From Methylobacterium brachiatum (GTDB lineage Bacteria; Pseudomonadota; Alphaproteobacteria; Rhizobiales; Beijerinckiaceae), in contig NZ_JAJALK010000005.1 in the NCBI RefSeq assembly GCF_020523825.1, forward strand, positions 186,001 through 250,000: 64,000 nt of DNA. Direction: 5' to 3'. A model generated the notes under the pieces. That model was not told where the DNA came from and did no database searches. It saw nothing but the letters and a program-made list of their open reading frames with translations. The position numbers and the translations under genes were made by a program. Shown piece by piece: positions 35,966-43,848 of this stretch (within the stretch, counting starts at the first letter, position 1; the number at the start of each line of letters is the position of its first letter).

Positions 35966-35979
35966 AGACGACCGGTCTA
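35966..35979. promoter_or_regulatory. TetR operator candidate, copy 2 (AGACGACCGGTCTA)
   Basis: Exact second copy of the 14-mer at 35277-35290, located 67 bases before the start of the small secreted-protein gene at 36046 and after the tetR stop. It probably overlaps the promoter of the operon that includes the DJ-1/PfpI gene. Confidence 0.65.
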
Positions 35980-36045
35980 CTCAACAGGGACGATGTGGCT
36001 TCGGCGACCTGCCGAGAGCCCACGACCACAACCAGGAGAGATACG

Positions 36046-36279
36046 ATGCCCTACGCAGCTAAGACGTTCGCCATCCCGTCCCTCGTGATCGCCGGGTTGG
36101 AGAGTGCCGTGCTCGGCATGCCCGCAGCCTCGGCGCAGGAGAGGATCACCCTCGAGACCATCGGCGCCGTCCGCATGGCCAGGGCCGACGAGGTCCGCCG
36201 CGCGAGCCTCCCTGTTCGCTCGATGGAGACGGCGCCGGCGCACGACCAGGTCGCAGAGCGGCCGTCGAAGGCGCGCTAA
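36046..36279 (+). CDS. small secreted protein, putative TetR target
   Basis: 77 residues. The signal peptide (AIPSLVIAGLESAVLGMPAASA, cleavage after ASA-QE) is followed by a short charged mature region (QERITLETIGAVRMARADEV). The start at ATG 36046 has AGGAGAG 5-6 bases upstream. It is the first gene after the second TetR operator copy. Small secreted proteins with TIGAVRMARADEVRRA-like tails are unknown to me functionally. Confidence 0.6.
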   Translation: MPYAAKTFAIPSLVIAGLESAVLGMPAASAQERITLETIGAVRMARADEVRRASLPVRSMETAPAHDQVAERPSKAR

Positions 36280-36380
36280 CGCCGCCCCCTTCGATCACCA
36301 CCCACCATCCGCGCAGCCCGCTCCACGGAGCCGCCGCCCGCACTCCCCGGCTTCAACCCCGACACATACGGAGACCGATA

Positions 36381-37064
36381 ATGAAGATCCTGATGGTGCT
36401 GACCTCCCACGATCAGCTCGGCGACACGGGCCGCAAGACCGGCTTCTGGCTGGAGGAACTCGCTGCGCCCTACTACGTGTTCAGGGATGCGGGCGCGGAG
36501 ATCGTGCTCGCCTCGCCCCAGGGGGGCCGGCCGCCGCTGGACCCGAAGAGCAGCGAACCCAGTTCCCAGACCGATGCGACGCGCCGGTTCGAGGCGGATT
36601 CGGATGCCCTGTCGGCGCTGTCGAACACGACCAAGCTCGATGCCGTCACCCACGACGCCTTCGACGCCGTGTTCTATCCGGGCGGGCACGGTCCGCTCTG
36701 GGACCTCGCCGAGGACCCGGCCTCGATCACGCTGATCGAGACGACGCTGGGCGCCGGCAAGCCGGTCGCGCTCGTCTGCCATGCCCCCGGCGTCCTCCGC
36801 CACGCGAAATCCCCCGACGGGACGCCGCTCGTCCAGGGCAAGGCGGTGACCGGGTTCACGAACAGCGAAGAAGAGGCGGTCGGCCTCACCGAGGTCGTTC
36901 CCTTCCTGGTCGAGGACGAGTTCCGGCGGAATGGCGGCCGGTTCTCCAAGCTCGGCGACTGGGCCCCGCACGTGGTGACCGACGGCCTGCTGATCACCGG
37001 CCAGAACCCGGCCTCGTCCGGGCCCGCCGCCGAGCGTCTGCTCGAGCGTCTCGCGAACACCTGA
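36381..37064 (+). CDS. DJ-1/PfpI-family (Hsp31-like) protein
   Basis: 227 residues. KILMVLTSHDQLGDTGRKTG, then GFWLEELAAPYYVFRDAGAE, are typical of the class I glutamine-amidotransferase-like Hsp31/YajL group. The catalytic Cys is in ALVCHAPGVLRH (nucleophile elbow) and the acidic residue expected near GGHGPLWDLAED. Members act as glyoxalase III, protein or nucleotide deglycases, or chaperones against methylglyoxal damage. The start is ATG 36381 after ACGGAGA. It lies 102 bases after the small secreted gene and likely shares TetR control, matching an aldehyde- or electrophile-response role (inferred). Confidence 0.88.
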   Translation: MKILMVLTSHDQLGDTGRKTGFWLEELAAPYYVFRDAGAEIVLASPQGGRPPLDPKSSEPSSQTDATRRFEADSDALSALSNTTKLDAVTHDAFDAVFYPGGHGPLWDLAEDPASITLIETTLGAGKPVALVCHAPGVLRHAKSPDGTPLVQGKAVTGFTNSEEEAVGLTEVVPFLVEDEFRRNGGRFSKLGDWAPHVVTDGLLITGQNPASSGPAAERLLERLANT

Positions 37065-37218
37065 CGGACAACCTCAGCCGTCCCCGAATGCCGACCGACC
37101 GAGACGCCATGCGGTCGGACGGCCGGCCCCGGGTCGGTGCACGCCGCCCGGTCCGGCGCAGGTTCGGACCGCAGCGGGGAGTCCCGCCCGCAACACGCAT
37201 CGTGAAGGATACCGGCCC

Positions 37219-38628
37219 ATGACATCCGACATCGTTTTCTCGGACGCCACCCAGCTCGCCGCCCTGATCCGCAGCCGCCAGGTCTCGCCGGTCGAGGTGA
37301 TGCAGGCGCATCTCGACCGCATCGCCGCGGTCGATCCCAAGATCAACGCCATCGTCACCGTGGCGGAGCGGACGCTCGACGACGCCCGGGCGGCCGAAGC
37401 CGCGATCCTGGCCGGCGGCGAGCTCGGCCCGCTGCACGGGGTGCCGTTCACCGTGAAGGATTCCATCGACACCGCGGGCGTCCTCACCCAGCGCGGATCG
37501 CCGATCTTCAAGGGCCGCATCCCCGAGGCGGATGCCACGAGCGTCGCCCGGCTCAAGGCCGCCGGGGCGATCCTGCTGGCCAAGACCAACCTGCCGGAAT
37601 TCTCCTACTGGATCGAGAGCGACAACCTGCTGTCGGGCCGGTCGAACAACCCCTGGGACCTGGAGCGCACGCCCGGCGGTTCGAGCGGGGGCGAGTCGGC
37701 GGCCATCGCGGCCGGCATGTCGCCGCTCGGCCTCGGCACCGACCTCGCCATCTCGGTCCGGGGACCGGCCGCGCAGACCGGCATCGTCTCGCTGAAGGCG
37801 ACCCACGGGCGGGTGCCGATGACGGGGATCTGGCCGCGTGCGCCGCGGCGCTTCTGGCATGTCGGCCCGATGGCGCGCTCGATCCGGGACCTCGCACTCG
37901 CCTTCTCGCTCCTGTCCGGCCCCGACGGTGAGGACGGCTACGCGTCCCGCACCGTCGCGACCGATACCGGTGTCGGGTCCGCGCCCGGCCGTCCGCTGCG
38001 GGTGGGCTGGCTGGTCGAGCCCGGTTTCGGCCCGATCGATCCCGAGGTCGCCGCGACCGTCCAGGCGGCCGCCGAGGCCCTCAAGGGCGCGGGCTGCATC
38101 GTGGAGGCCGTACGCATCCCGGCGCTGGAGCGCGACTTCGCCCTCGACGTGTTCAACAAGCTCCACGTCATGGAGATGAAGCCGGCCTTCCGGGAGGCGA
38201 CGGAAGGCCGGAGCCGGGACGAGCTCTACAAGATGGCCAGGACCATGCTGGCGCTCCCGGACACGTCGATGGACGACTACATCGCGGCCGAGCAGGCGGC
38301 CGAGCGGCTGCGGGACGGCTATGCCGAGTACTTCCGGCGCTACGACGCGCTGATCACCCCGGTCCTGCCGATCCCGGCCCACAAGCACGGCGTCACCGAA
38401 TTCGTCATCAACGGGCAGACCGTCGATGCCACCTATCTCCAGGGCGCGACCGTACCGCTGAACGTCACCGGCCTGCCCGGACTGTCGATGCGGTTCGGGA
38501 CCAGCCGCGAGGGACTGCCGATCAACGTCCAGGTCGTGGCCGGCTGGCAGGCCGAGACGACGATCCTGCACGTCGCCACCTTGTTGGAAGCGGCCAGCCC
38601 GGTCCGCGACCGTCATCCGAGCCTCTGA
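37219..38628 (+). CDS. amidase-signature family protein
   Basis: 469-residue amidase-signature hydrolase. The catalytic Lys is about residue 80 (GVPFTVKDS), the cis-Ser about 155 in TPGGSSGGESAAIAAG and the nucleophile Ser about 179. The block usually read as D-x-GGS-I-R is DLAISVRGPA here, so the two glycines before the nucleophile are Ala-Ile. The start is ATG 37219. It follows the DJ-1/PfpI gene by 154 bases and may be co-regulated. Substrate unknown; a GatA role is unlikely because gatB and gatC are absent nearby. Confidence 0.85.
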   Translation: MTSDIVFSDATQLAALIRSRQVSPVEVMQAHLDRIAAVDPKINAIVTVAERTLDDARAAEAAILAGGELGPLHGVPFTVKDSIDTAGVLTQRGSPIFKGRIPEADATSVARLKAAGAILLAKTNLPEFSYWIESDNLLSGRSNNPWDLERTPGGSSGGESAAIAAGMSPLGLGTDLAISVRGPAAQTGIVSLKATHGRVPMTGIWPRAPRRFWHVGPMARSIRDLALAFSLLSGPDGEDGYASRTVATDTGVGSAPGRPLRVGWLVEPGFGPIDPEVAATVQAAAEALKGAGCIVEAVRIPALERDFALDVFNKLHVMEMKPAFREATEGRSRDELYKMARTMLALPDTSMDDYIAAEQAAERLRDGYAEYFRRYDALITPVLPIPAHKHGVTEFVINGQTVDATYLQGATVPLNVTGLPGLSMRFGTSREGLPINVQVVAGWQAETTILHVATLLEAASPVRDRHPSL

Positions 38629-39112
38629 GGCGCTGGGCTCGGCACGGAGCGGGGCGTTGCGGCCTTGCTCCTCCCGGTCGGCGGGCCATGGGCCTGCCGG
38701 CCAGCGCAGGATGGTCCGGCGTACCGCGCGGCACGCCGAGCGTCGACCGATCGGGAGAACGCCCCGCCGAGCTATGCGATCTCGGCCGCGCAAACCCTCA
38801 TGGCCGAACAGCGCGTAATTGCTCCGGCTGTCCGGTCCTCCCGGATCAAACGACCCCGTCCGGTTCGCCGGTTCGGGCTTTTTGTACGGCCCAAACTTTG
38901 CCAGCCCAGACGTTGCCAGAGCGCGCCGGCGCCGCGAAGAGACCGCGATCCGGCCCGCGGTGCGATCCCGACAGCGTGCGTCGCACCGTCCAAGACATCG
39001 TGCAGGGCCACGAGTGACCGACGGCAAGAGCGGTCATCGTTCTTCCACCGGGCCACCGCGCTGGGGTTTATCTCTCGCCTGGGCGCAAATCCGATCAGAC
39101 TGCCGGCAGACC
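38629..39112. other. gene-poor region
   Basis: 484 bases downstream of the amidase gene. Long frames occur on both strands, but none has a start with a ribosome-binding site or any recognisable family. No terminator with a T tract was found. Possibly decayed sequence. Confidence 0.35.
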
Positions 39113-39283
39113 TCACCAGAACCAGATCACGCGGCCCGCAAGGTTATAGATCGGCACCCAAATCGCCGCGGCGGATAGGACGGAGGCTACGACCAGCGGC
39201 AGCGGCGGGCGGGTGCCCGACATCCTCGTCGGCCGCGCAGTCGAAATCACGTCGTCCACTTTCGTAACCTCAAAAATTGCCAT
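39113..39283 (-). CDS. small single-pass membrane protein
   Basis: 56 residues ending in one hydrophobic segment, PPLPLVVASVLSAAAIWVPI, then YNLAGRVIWFW. ATG 39283 (MAIFEVTKVDD) or the Met at 39223 (MSGTRPPLP, preceded by GACGAGG) may be the start. Function unknown. Its isolation and small size make it uncertain. Confidence 0.4.
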   Translation of the reverse strand: MAIFEVTKVDDVISTARPTRMSGTRPPLPLVVASVLSAAAIWVPIYNLAGRVIWFW

Positions 39284-39806
39284 TCGGCGGATCAGACCGT
39301 TGAACCACTCGATGACCGGGGCGGACGACTGCAAAATCCCCTCGGGATTTGCTGTACTCGCTGGAACCGGATGAGAGCGGCTCTATGGCAGAACCACCGG
39401 ACCAGCACAGCTCACTCAGTCGGGTGGTCAGCCATGTCGTCACCGCTGGCCGGTAGCGGCCAGACGTGGGGCCGAAGGCGCGCAGGGCGACGGCATCGTG
39501 TTGGTCCCTCAGCTCAGCAAACCGATCCGAATGCTCCTGAGTCGGGGTCGTGACCTGAAGTCCGGCCGTGGTGCTGCGGGGCATGACCGACCGCAAACGT
39601 CACACCGCGAGGTCGGCACGGCGAGCGGGCGCGTTCAACGGGCCGGCGGCGGTGTTCCGGTCTGCGGATGCGACTGTGGCAAGCCGAGCTGCAGCTTCGG
39701 CCCAGCTTCGCGCGCCGGTTGAGAGAGGGGCCGGAATAAGCCGTTATCGAGAACGTCAACCTCTGGCTGCGCCAAGCTTCGCCTCGCCATCAACCTCGCT
39801 TGGCCT
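39284..39806. other. gene-poor region upstream of the cytochrome c gene
   Basis: 523 bases. Codon-like composition is weak in all frames, and no ORF with a convincing start was found. The promoter of the cytochrome c gene presumably lies at the right end. Confidence 0.35.
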
Positions 39807-40184
39807 ATGAGGAAATTCATGCGTTCAACCGTTTTCGGCGCCGTCGTCGCGTTCCTGATCCCGGTCTCAGCACTGGCCCAGGAGGCCGGTGATGCGGCGG
39901 CCGGCGAGAAGGCGTTCGCCCCTTGCAAGGCGTGCCACAACTTCCAGAAGAATGGTGTTGGCCCGGACTTGAAGGGCGTCGTCGGGCGCAAGGCCGGCAC
40001 CTACGAAGGCTACAATTTCTCCGCGGCCCTCAAGAATTCTGGCATCACCTGGGACGAGGCCAACCTCCACGAATGGCTGAAGAACCCGAAGGCGAAGGTG
40101 CCGGGCAACAAAATGATCTTCCAGGGCATCGCGGACGACAAGAAGATCAACGACGTGATCGCCTACCTCAAGACGCAGTCCTAA
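39807..40184 (+). CDS. class I c-type cytochrome (c2/c550-like)
   Basis: 125-residue periplasmic electron carrier. The signal peptide STVFGAVVAFLIPVSALA is followed by the mature protein (QEAGDAAAGEKAF). The heme motif is CKACHNFQKNGVGPDLKGVV, and the Met axial ligand lies in VPGNKMIFQGI near the end, then DDKKINDVIAYLKT. ATG 39807 is the start, with another Met four codons later. It is like cytochromes that pass electrons to terminal oxidases. Followed by a hairpin terminator. Confidence 0.92.
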   Translation: MRKFMRSTVFGAVVAFLIPVSALAQEAGDAAAGEKAFAPCKACHNFQKNGVGPDLKGVVGRKAGTYEGYNFSAALKNSGITWDEANLHEWLKNPKAKVPGNKMIFQGIADDKKINDVIAYLKTQS

Positions 40185-40243
40185 ACGGGCCGCGTTCCTG
40201 AGAGCTGCGAGCACATGAACCGGCTCCGACAGCATTGATCTTA

Positions 40244-40276
40244 GACCCGCCCGGCATCGCTGGCGCGGGTCTTCGT
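40244..40276 (+). terminator. hairpin terminator of the cytochrome c gene
   Basis: Stem GACCCGC / GCGGGTC (40244-40250, 40265-40271) with a 14-base loop, followed by TTCGTT. It ends 60-90 bases after the cytochrome stop. Confidence 0.55.
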
Positions 40277-40410
40277 TGCGCATCGGGCAATCGAACGACG
40301 ATATTAGACCGACGTTTTGAGGATCGAATTGTCTTGCTGCAACCCGTTTTGCGGGTCGAAGACGGTCGCCGGCGCAGCGGATTCGGCGTCGATTTCCTCG
40401 GTCCCCGCTG

Positions 40411-40431
40411 GCCCCGCCAGGCGGGGCTTTT
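40411..40431 (+). terminator. rho-independent terminator-like hairpin
   Basis: GCCCCGC CAG GCGGGGC followed by TTTT (40411-40431). It lies between the cytochrome terminator and the glycine-rich protein gene, so it either ends a short unannotated transcript or is an attenuator in the leader of the next gene. Confidence 0.6.
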
Positions 40432-40547
40432 CGTGACTTGGTCCGCCTTGACCGACAAGCTTAGGAACAGGAGGGGGCGGCGGAGACGATGCGGATACCA
40501 TGCTTCTGCCGCGGGTTATCCAGTATCGACTGAACTGGAGATCCGCC

Positions 40548-40799
40548 GTGAAGAAGCTCCTCCTTGGTGCGTGCGCCCTAGCCCTGTCATCCTTCGTTGT
40601 GACGCAGACGACCACTCCCGCCGAAGCGCGCTCACGCCACATGAAATCGGCCAAACGGACCGGCATCCCGATCACGAACAACACCGGCGGACGCGGTTCA
40701 TCTGGTTCTGCTGCGGGTGGTAATGCCGGCCAGCCCTCCCGTGGGTCGCGCTCGATCGGCGGCAGCGGCGGTGGTGCCGGCAACGGCGGCGGCGGCTGA
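40548..40799 (+). CDS. small glycine-rich secreted protein
   Basis: 83 residues. The signal peptide (KKLLLGACALALSSFVVTQT, cleavage near AEA) is followed by a low-complexity mature part rich in Gly, Ser and Asn (SIGGSGGGAGNGGGG at the end). The start is GTG 40548 with GGAG 7 bases upstream; the open frame begins at 40500 but the earlier part lacks a signal. Function unknown. Confidence 0.6.
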   Translation: MKKLLLGACALALSSFVVTQTTTPAEARSRHMKSAKRTGIPITNNTGGRGSSGSAAGGNAGQPSRGSRSIGGSGGGAGNGGGG

Positions 40800-40912
40800 T
40801 CGCGATACGGCAAGGCGCTGACCGCGAGCCGCCGGGACGGGCCGGCTCAGGAGGGGCCTGCCGATCCGGAAGTTCGTCGCGGCATGCGGCTGAAGCCCCG
40901 CCGCCTCGGCCG

Positions 40913-41056
40913 TCAGGCCGGCAGGATATGGAGCATCCCGCCGATCGCGCCGAACAGGCCCATGCCGATCAGCCCCGCGGCGATGTAGATCCGCATGCGG
41001 CTTCGATCCGCGGACAGGGGGCGGGTTTCTTCGAGGTAGTCAGACCAATCGACCAC
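40913..41056 (-). CDS. very small membrane protein
   Basis: 47 residues: a charged N-terminus (VDWSDYLEETRPLSADRSRM) and a C-terminal hydrophobic segment (RIYIAAGLIGMGLFGAIGGM, then LHILPA). The start is GTG 41056, with no strong ribosome-binding site. Codon use is typical of the genome throughout, which supports coding. Probably a single-pass inner-membrane protein; no family recognised. Confidence 0.5.
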   Translation of the reverse strand: MVDWSDYLEETRPLSADRSRMRIYIAAGLIGMGLFGAIGGMLHILPA

Positions 41057-41133
41057 GGAGCCCCGTCGGGTTGCACCAGTTGCAGGGCGCGTCCCCTATG
41101 CCCCGGCCATGACGGTGCGGTGACCTCGGCAGT

Positions 41134-41367
41134 TCATCGCGCCTGCTGCCGATCGCGCTGGGCATCCTTGCGCCGGTCCTTCCTCCGGCGGGTGATCGGG
41201 ATCGGCGTCCCGCCCTCTCCGGCGGCAAGCTGGGTCGGCGCGACATCACGGAGGCGCTGCGCGCGGTCTGCATTGCCGTCCACGGCTTGCGTCAGGGCAT
41301 AGAAGGCCGCCCGCGCGATGTCCGTCGCGGATGCCTTGGGGTGCTTCTCGCGGGCGGACGCGAGCAA
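41134..41367 (-). CDS. small hypothetical protein, possibly truncated by an in-frame stop
   Basis: 77 residues from TTG 41367 (LLASAREKHPKASATDIARA, then AFYALTQAVDGNADRAQRLR). The same frame upstream reads GIK, stop TGA, KELLASAREK, so a TGG-to-TGA change may have removed the N-terminus. A strong GGAAGGA lies before ATGATGATG at 41417 in another frame. Function unknown; may be a decayed gene. Confidence 0.35.
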   Translation of the reverse strand: MLASAREKHPKASATDIARAAFYALTQAVDGNADRAQRLRDVAPTQLAAGEGGTPIPITRRRKDRRKDAQRDRQQAR

Positions 41368-41644
41368 TTCCTTTCACTTGATCCCCGGCGCAGCCAGCCC
41401 GCGACGCCATCATCATTCCTTCCGTCGAGGGACGATGGCTCGGCTTGCCTGCATCGCAGGCCTCGATTCGCAGCCCCCACCGAGAGACGCGACACGGCCT
41501 GCTCGAAGCATGAAGGCGTCGTCTCATCCATATTACAATTGCATGACACGGCCACACCTTGGGCTTATCGGCCCTCGCGCCTTGTTCGCCCGAGGATCAA
41601 CCCATATTCAGCCGACGTTCCTTCCCGAGACCGGAACCAACTCA

Positions 41645-41675
41645 GGGCGCGCCTTGCGGATAGGCGCGCCTTTTT
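41645..41675 (+). terminator. strong rho-independent terminator with no annotated gene upstream
   Basis: GGCGCGCC (41646-41653), loop TTGCGGATA, GGCGCGCC (41663-41670), then TTTTT (41671-41675). It faces forward, but no forward ORF ends nearby, suggesting a short non-coding transcript from about 41570. A possible promoter is TTGCAT at 41539 with GGCTTAT 17 bases on. Confidence 0.75.
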
Positions 41676-41933
41676 CGTCCCACCACCGGCAGGCGCTTGC
41701 TCCGTCGATCCCCGGGCTCGCCCAACCCCCATTGCAGCTCGCAGTTCCTGAGCCACCGGCACCCGGAGTTACGCCTCCCGCGGCCTACCCGTACAACTGG
41801 CGTCCTCGACGAAGCCAAGACCGAGCACGCGCGCCACCCGCAGGACGGCGGATTGCGCGCCGCACCGCACCCGGCGGGCAGCCCGGAGGGCGCTGAGCGT
41901 GAGACCGCCACTCCGGGGCAGCGGTCGGGCAGA

Positions 41934-42914
41934 TTACGGTGCGCCCAGGAGGGCCGCCTGGCGATACGCGCGGGGCGCCAGACCGTGGCGCTCCTTGAAC
42001 CGGCGGGAGAAATGGGCCTGGTTGGCGAAGCCGCATCCATAGGCCAGGGTGCCGATCGGCACATGTACGAAGCCGCGATCGGATAAGCGATTGGCTGCGG
42101 CCGCGAGCCTGCGGTCCCAGATCCAATCCGAGATGTGCTGGCCGCGCTCGTGAAACAGCTCCTGCAAACGGCGCAGCGAAACGCCCATTGCGACGGCGAG
42201 TTGCGGGGGATCGAGGCTCGGGTCGCCCAGATGCGCCTCGACATAGGCCTTGGCGCGCTGGACGACGAGCGTGCCGTGGACGGGCCGGGGCGCCTCGTGG
42301 GCGAGCCGCTCGGCCAGGCAGGCCACGATCAGATCGATACCGATCTCCGACATACGGATGGCTGTATCCGGGGCGAGCTGACGACGGATCTTGATCAGAT
42401 CGAGGAAGAACGTCCGCGCCAGGGACAGCGCCCCGACATCCGCCCCGACGGTCATGCTCGTAAACAGCCGAGCCGACCCGAGCACGCTTTCGAGCCGCTC
42501 GCGGGGAAGCTCCAGATACAGCGACTGATGGCCGGCGCTGGTTGTGAGAACACCCGGTCGGTGGTCGAGCACGACGAGATCGCCGGCGCGCTGCACCGAG
42601 GACCGATCATCCTGAAGGCTCGTCAGGACACCGGCGAGCTGGAAGGTCACGATCAGGGTCCCATCCTGACCTCTACGCTGAATCATGTCGCGCGATGTAT
42701 TTGCGCGCACGGCGCCTTGCGTGAGGCGGGTCAGATCAAGGGACCCCACAGTCGCAGTCTCGATCGTGGCCTGGAACGGCACATCATCGAGCCGCTCCAA
42801 CTCGATCGGTAGGCTGCGGTCAGATAGCGTTTCGCGCCAGATCTTGAAACTGTTCTCCCTATGCATTCCTTCCGTCGAAAACAGTGTCTGCATCGTTCTT
42901 GTCTGGCACGGCAT
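41934..42914 (-). CDS. AraC-family transcriptional regulator
   Basis: 326 residues. The N-terminal AraC-binding-like domain (FeaR-like: STEGMHRENSFKIWRETLSD) covers about 10-200 and the C-terminal double helix-turn-helix 215-320. DPPQLAVAMGVSLRRLQELF is the first HTH; TLAYGCGFANQAHFSRRFKE followed by RHGLAPRAYR is the conserved second half. The start is ATG 42914, or Met 42893 (MQTLFSTEG); neither has a good ribosome-binding site, and a 19-base palindrome just upstream of 42914 favours the inner one. Effector and target genes unknown; no obvious divergent partner. Confidence 0.88.
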   Translation of the reverse strand: MPCQTRTMQTLFSTEGMHRENSFKIWRETLSDRSLPIELERLDDVPFQATIETATVGSLDLTRLTQGAVRANTSRDMIQRRGQDGTLIVTFQLAGVLTSLQDDRSSVQRAGDLVVLDHRPGVLTTSAGHQSLYLELPRERLESVLGSARLFTSMTVGADVGALSLARTFFLDLIKIRRQLAPDTAIRMSEIGIDLIVACLAERLAHEAPRPVHGTLVVQRAKAYVEAHLGDPSLDPPQLAVAMGVSLRRLQELFHERGQHISDWIWDRRLAAAANRLSDRGFVHVPIGTLAYGCGFANQAHFSRRFKERHGLAPRAYRQAALLGAP

Positions 42915-42922
42915 CAGCAGAT

Positions 42923-42941
42923 CGGGGTTTTAAAAACCCCG
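42923..42941. promoter_or_regulatory. 19-base near-perfect palindrome upstream of the araC-type gene
   Basis: CGGGGTTTT A AAAACCCCG, 9-base arms around one base, sits just upstream of the regulator start. It could be an autoregulatory operator, or a hairpin in the mRNA leader. Confidence 0.5.
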
Positions 42942-43318
42942 TTGCGATGACGGCGTCAAGTATCCGCACCGAATCCCCAGGGCTTCCGCGCGGGACCGAG
43001 GGCGACGACTGACGACAAAAATGACCGATGCCCGAGGCAGGTGGGTTCCGCTCGGTGTTCATTGCGCGACGTATGAGCTGCAGGATTGAAGCCTTGTCGC
43101 AGCGGCACGAGGTCTTCCGCTTCGCCGGGGCCTGGACCGTGCCGGGGCAGACGGCGAACACAACGGGATCGCACTGTCGGCTCGCGGTGCAACGGCGCGC
43201 AACGGGCGCGATCGGACCGAGCAGGCCAGCGTCCGCCCGATTCCGCGTGGGGTTTCGGACCGGCCTGCCCCTGTCTTGCCCTACGCTCAGGCGTGTTTTC
43301 GCCCGATCGGGTCCAGCG
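42942..43318. other. intergenic region, nothing recognised
   Basis: 377 bases between the AraC-type gene and a small lipoprotein gene. Open frames are present, but I see no start site, family or RNA structure that supports a gene. Confidence 0.35.
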
Positions 43319-43483
43319 CTACGGTTTGGGCTTCTGGCTCGGCGGAGCCGCCTGGTCGGTCTGCGGCTCCATCTTGGAGGAATCCGCCTTGGTGGGCGTG
43401 TTGTTCTCGGCCTTCTTGTCATCGCAGCCGGTCACGCCGATGGCGAGCAGGGCGATGAGGGCGAGGGGCTTGAGGGCGTTCAT
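43319..43483 (-). CDS. small lipoprotein
   Basis: 54 residues. The lipoprotein signal ALKPLALIALLAIGVTGC has a lipobox (VTGC); after Cys the protein is hydrophilic with Lys/Asp and a proline tail (MEPQTDQAAPPSQKPKP). The start at ATG 43483 has GGAGA about 5 bases upstream, a solid gene signal. Function unknown; probably outer- or inner-membrane anchored. Confidence 0.6.
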   Translation of the reverse strand: MNALKPLALIALLAIGVTGCDDKKAENNTPTKADSSKMEPQTDQAAPPSQKPKP

Positions 43484-43572
43484 GGCGGTCTCCAACACGG
43501 TCCCGTAACGGGCGCAGAGAACGCCGGGTGGATCAGGACCGTTCCGGATGCGCTGCTCCGTGCGTAAGCCAG

Positions 43573-43848
43573 TCAGTGAAGCTGAGGCGCCGTGCTCAAG
43601 CCGATACCGTGTGGCGCAAGGCCCGAGGCGATCCGCCGGCGCTCGGTCGGGCCGCAATGCTCGTCCCGGAACGCAAAGACGACCATGCCGGTGCGTTCGC
43701 AGATCACGCTCACGGATGTCGCACCGTTCCGGGTGTGCTGGCGGGGGTACTGCGCCAGGGCATGTGCGGTCGCGGCTTCGAGGCTGCGCGGCCAAAGCTT
43801 GGCGGCGACAACCCGGTGATCCTTCAAGAATTCAATCCTGTAGGCCAC
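43573..43848 (-). CDS. small hypothetical protein
   Basis: 91 residues (AYRIEFLKDHRVVAAKLWPR, then a central VSVICERTGMVVFAFRD). It begins with GTG 43848, preceded at 6 bases by GGAGG, a good translation signal. Beta-strand-rich, no signal peptide, no recognised family. Likely cytoplasmic. Confidence 0.5.
   Translation of the reverse strand: MAYRIEFLKDHRVVAAKLWPRSLEAATAHALAQYPRQHTRNGATSVSVICERTGMVVFAFRDEHCGPTERRRIASGLAPHGIGLSTAPQLH

Noticed and set aside
39270..39596. 108-codon reverse frame before the cytochrome c gene
   Set aside because: No domain, signal or ribosome-binding site; composition does not differ from random GC-rich frames.
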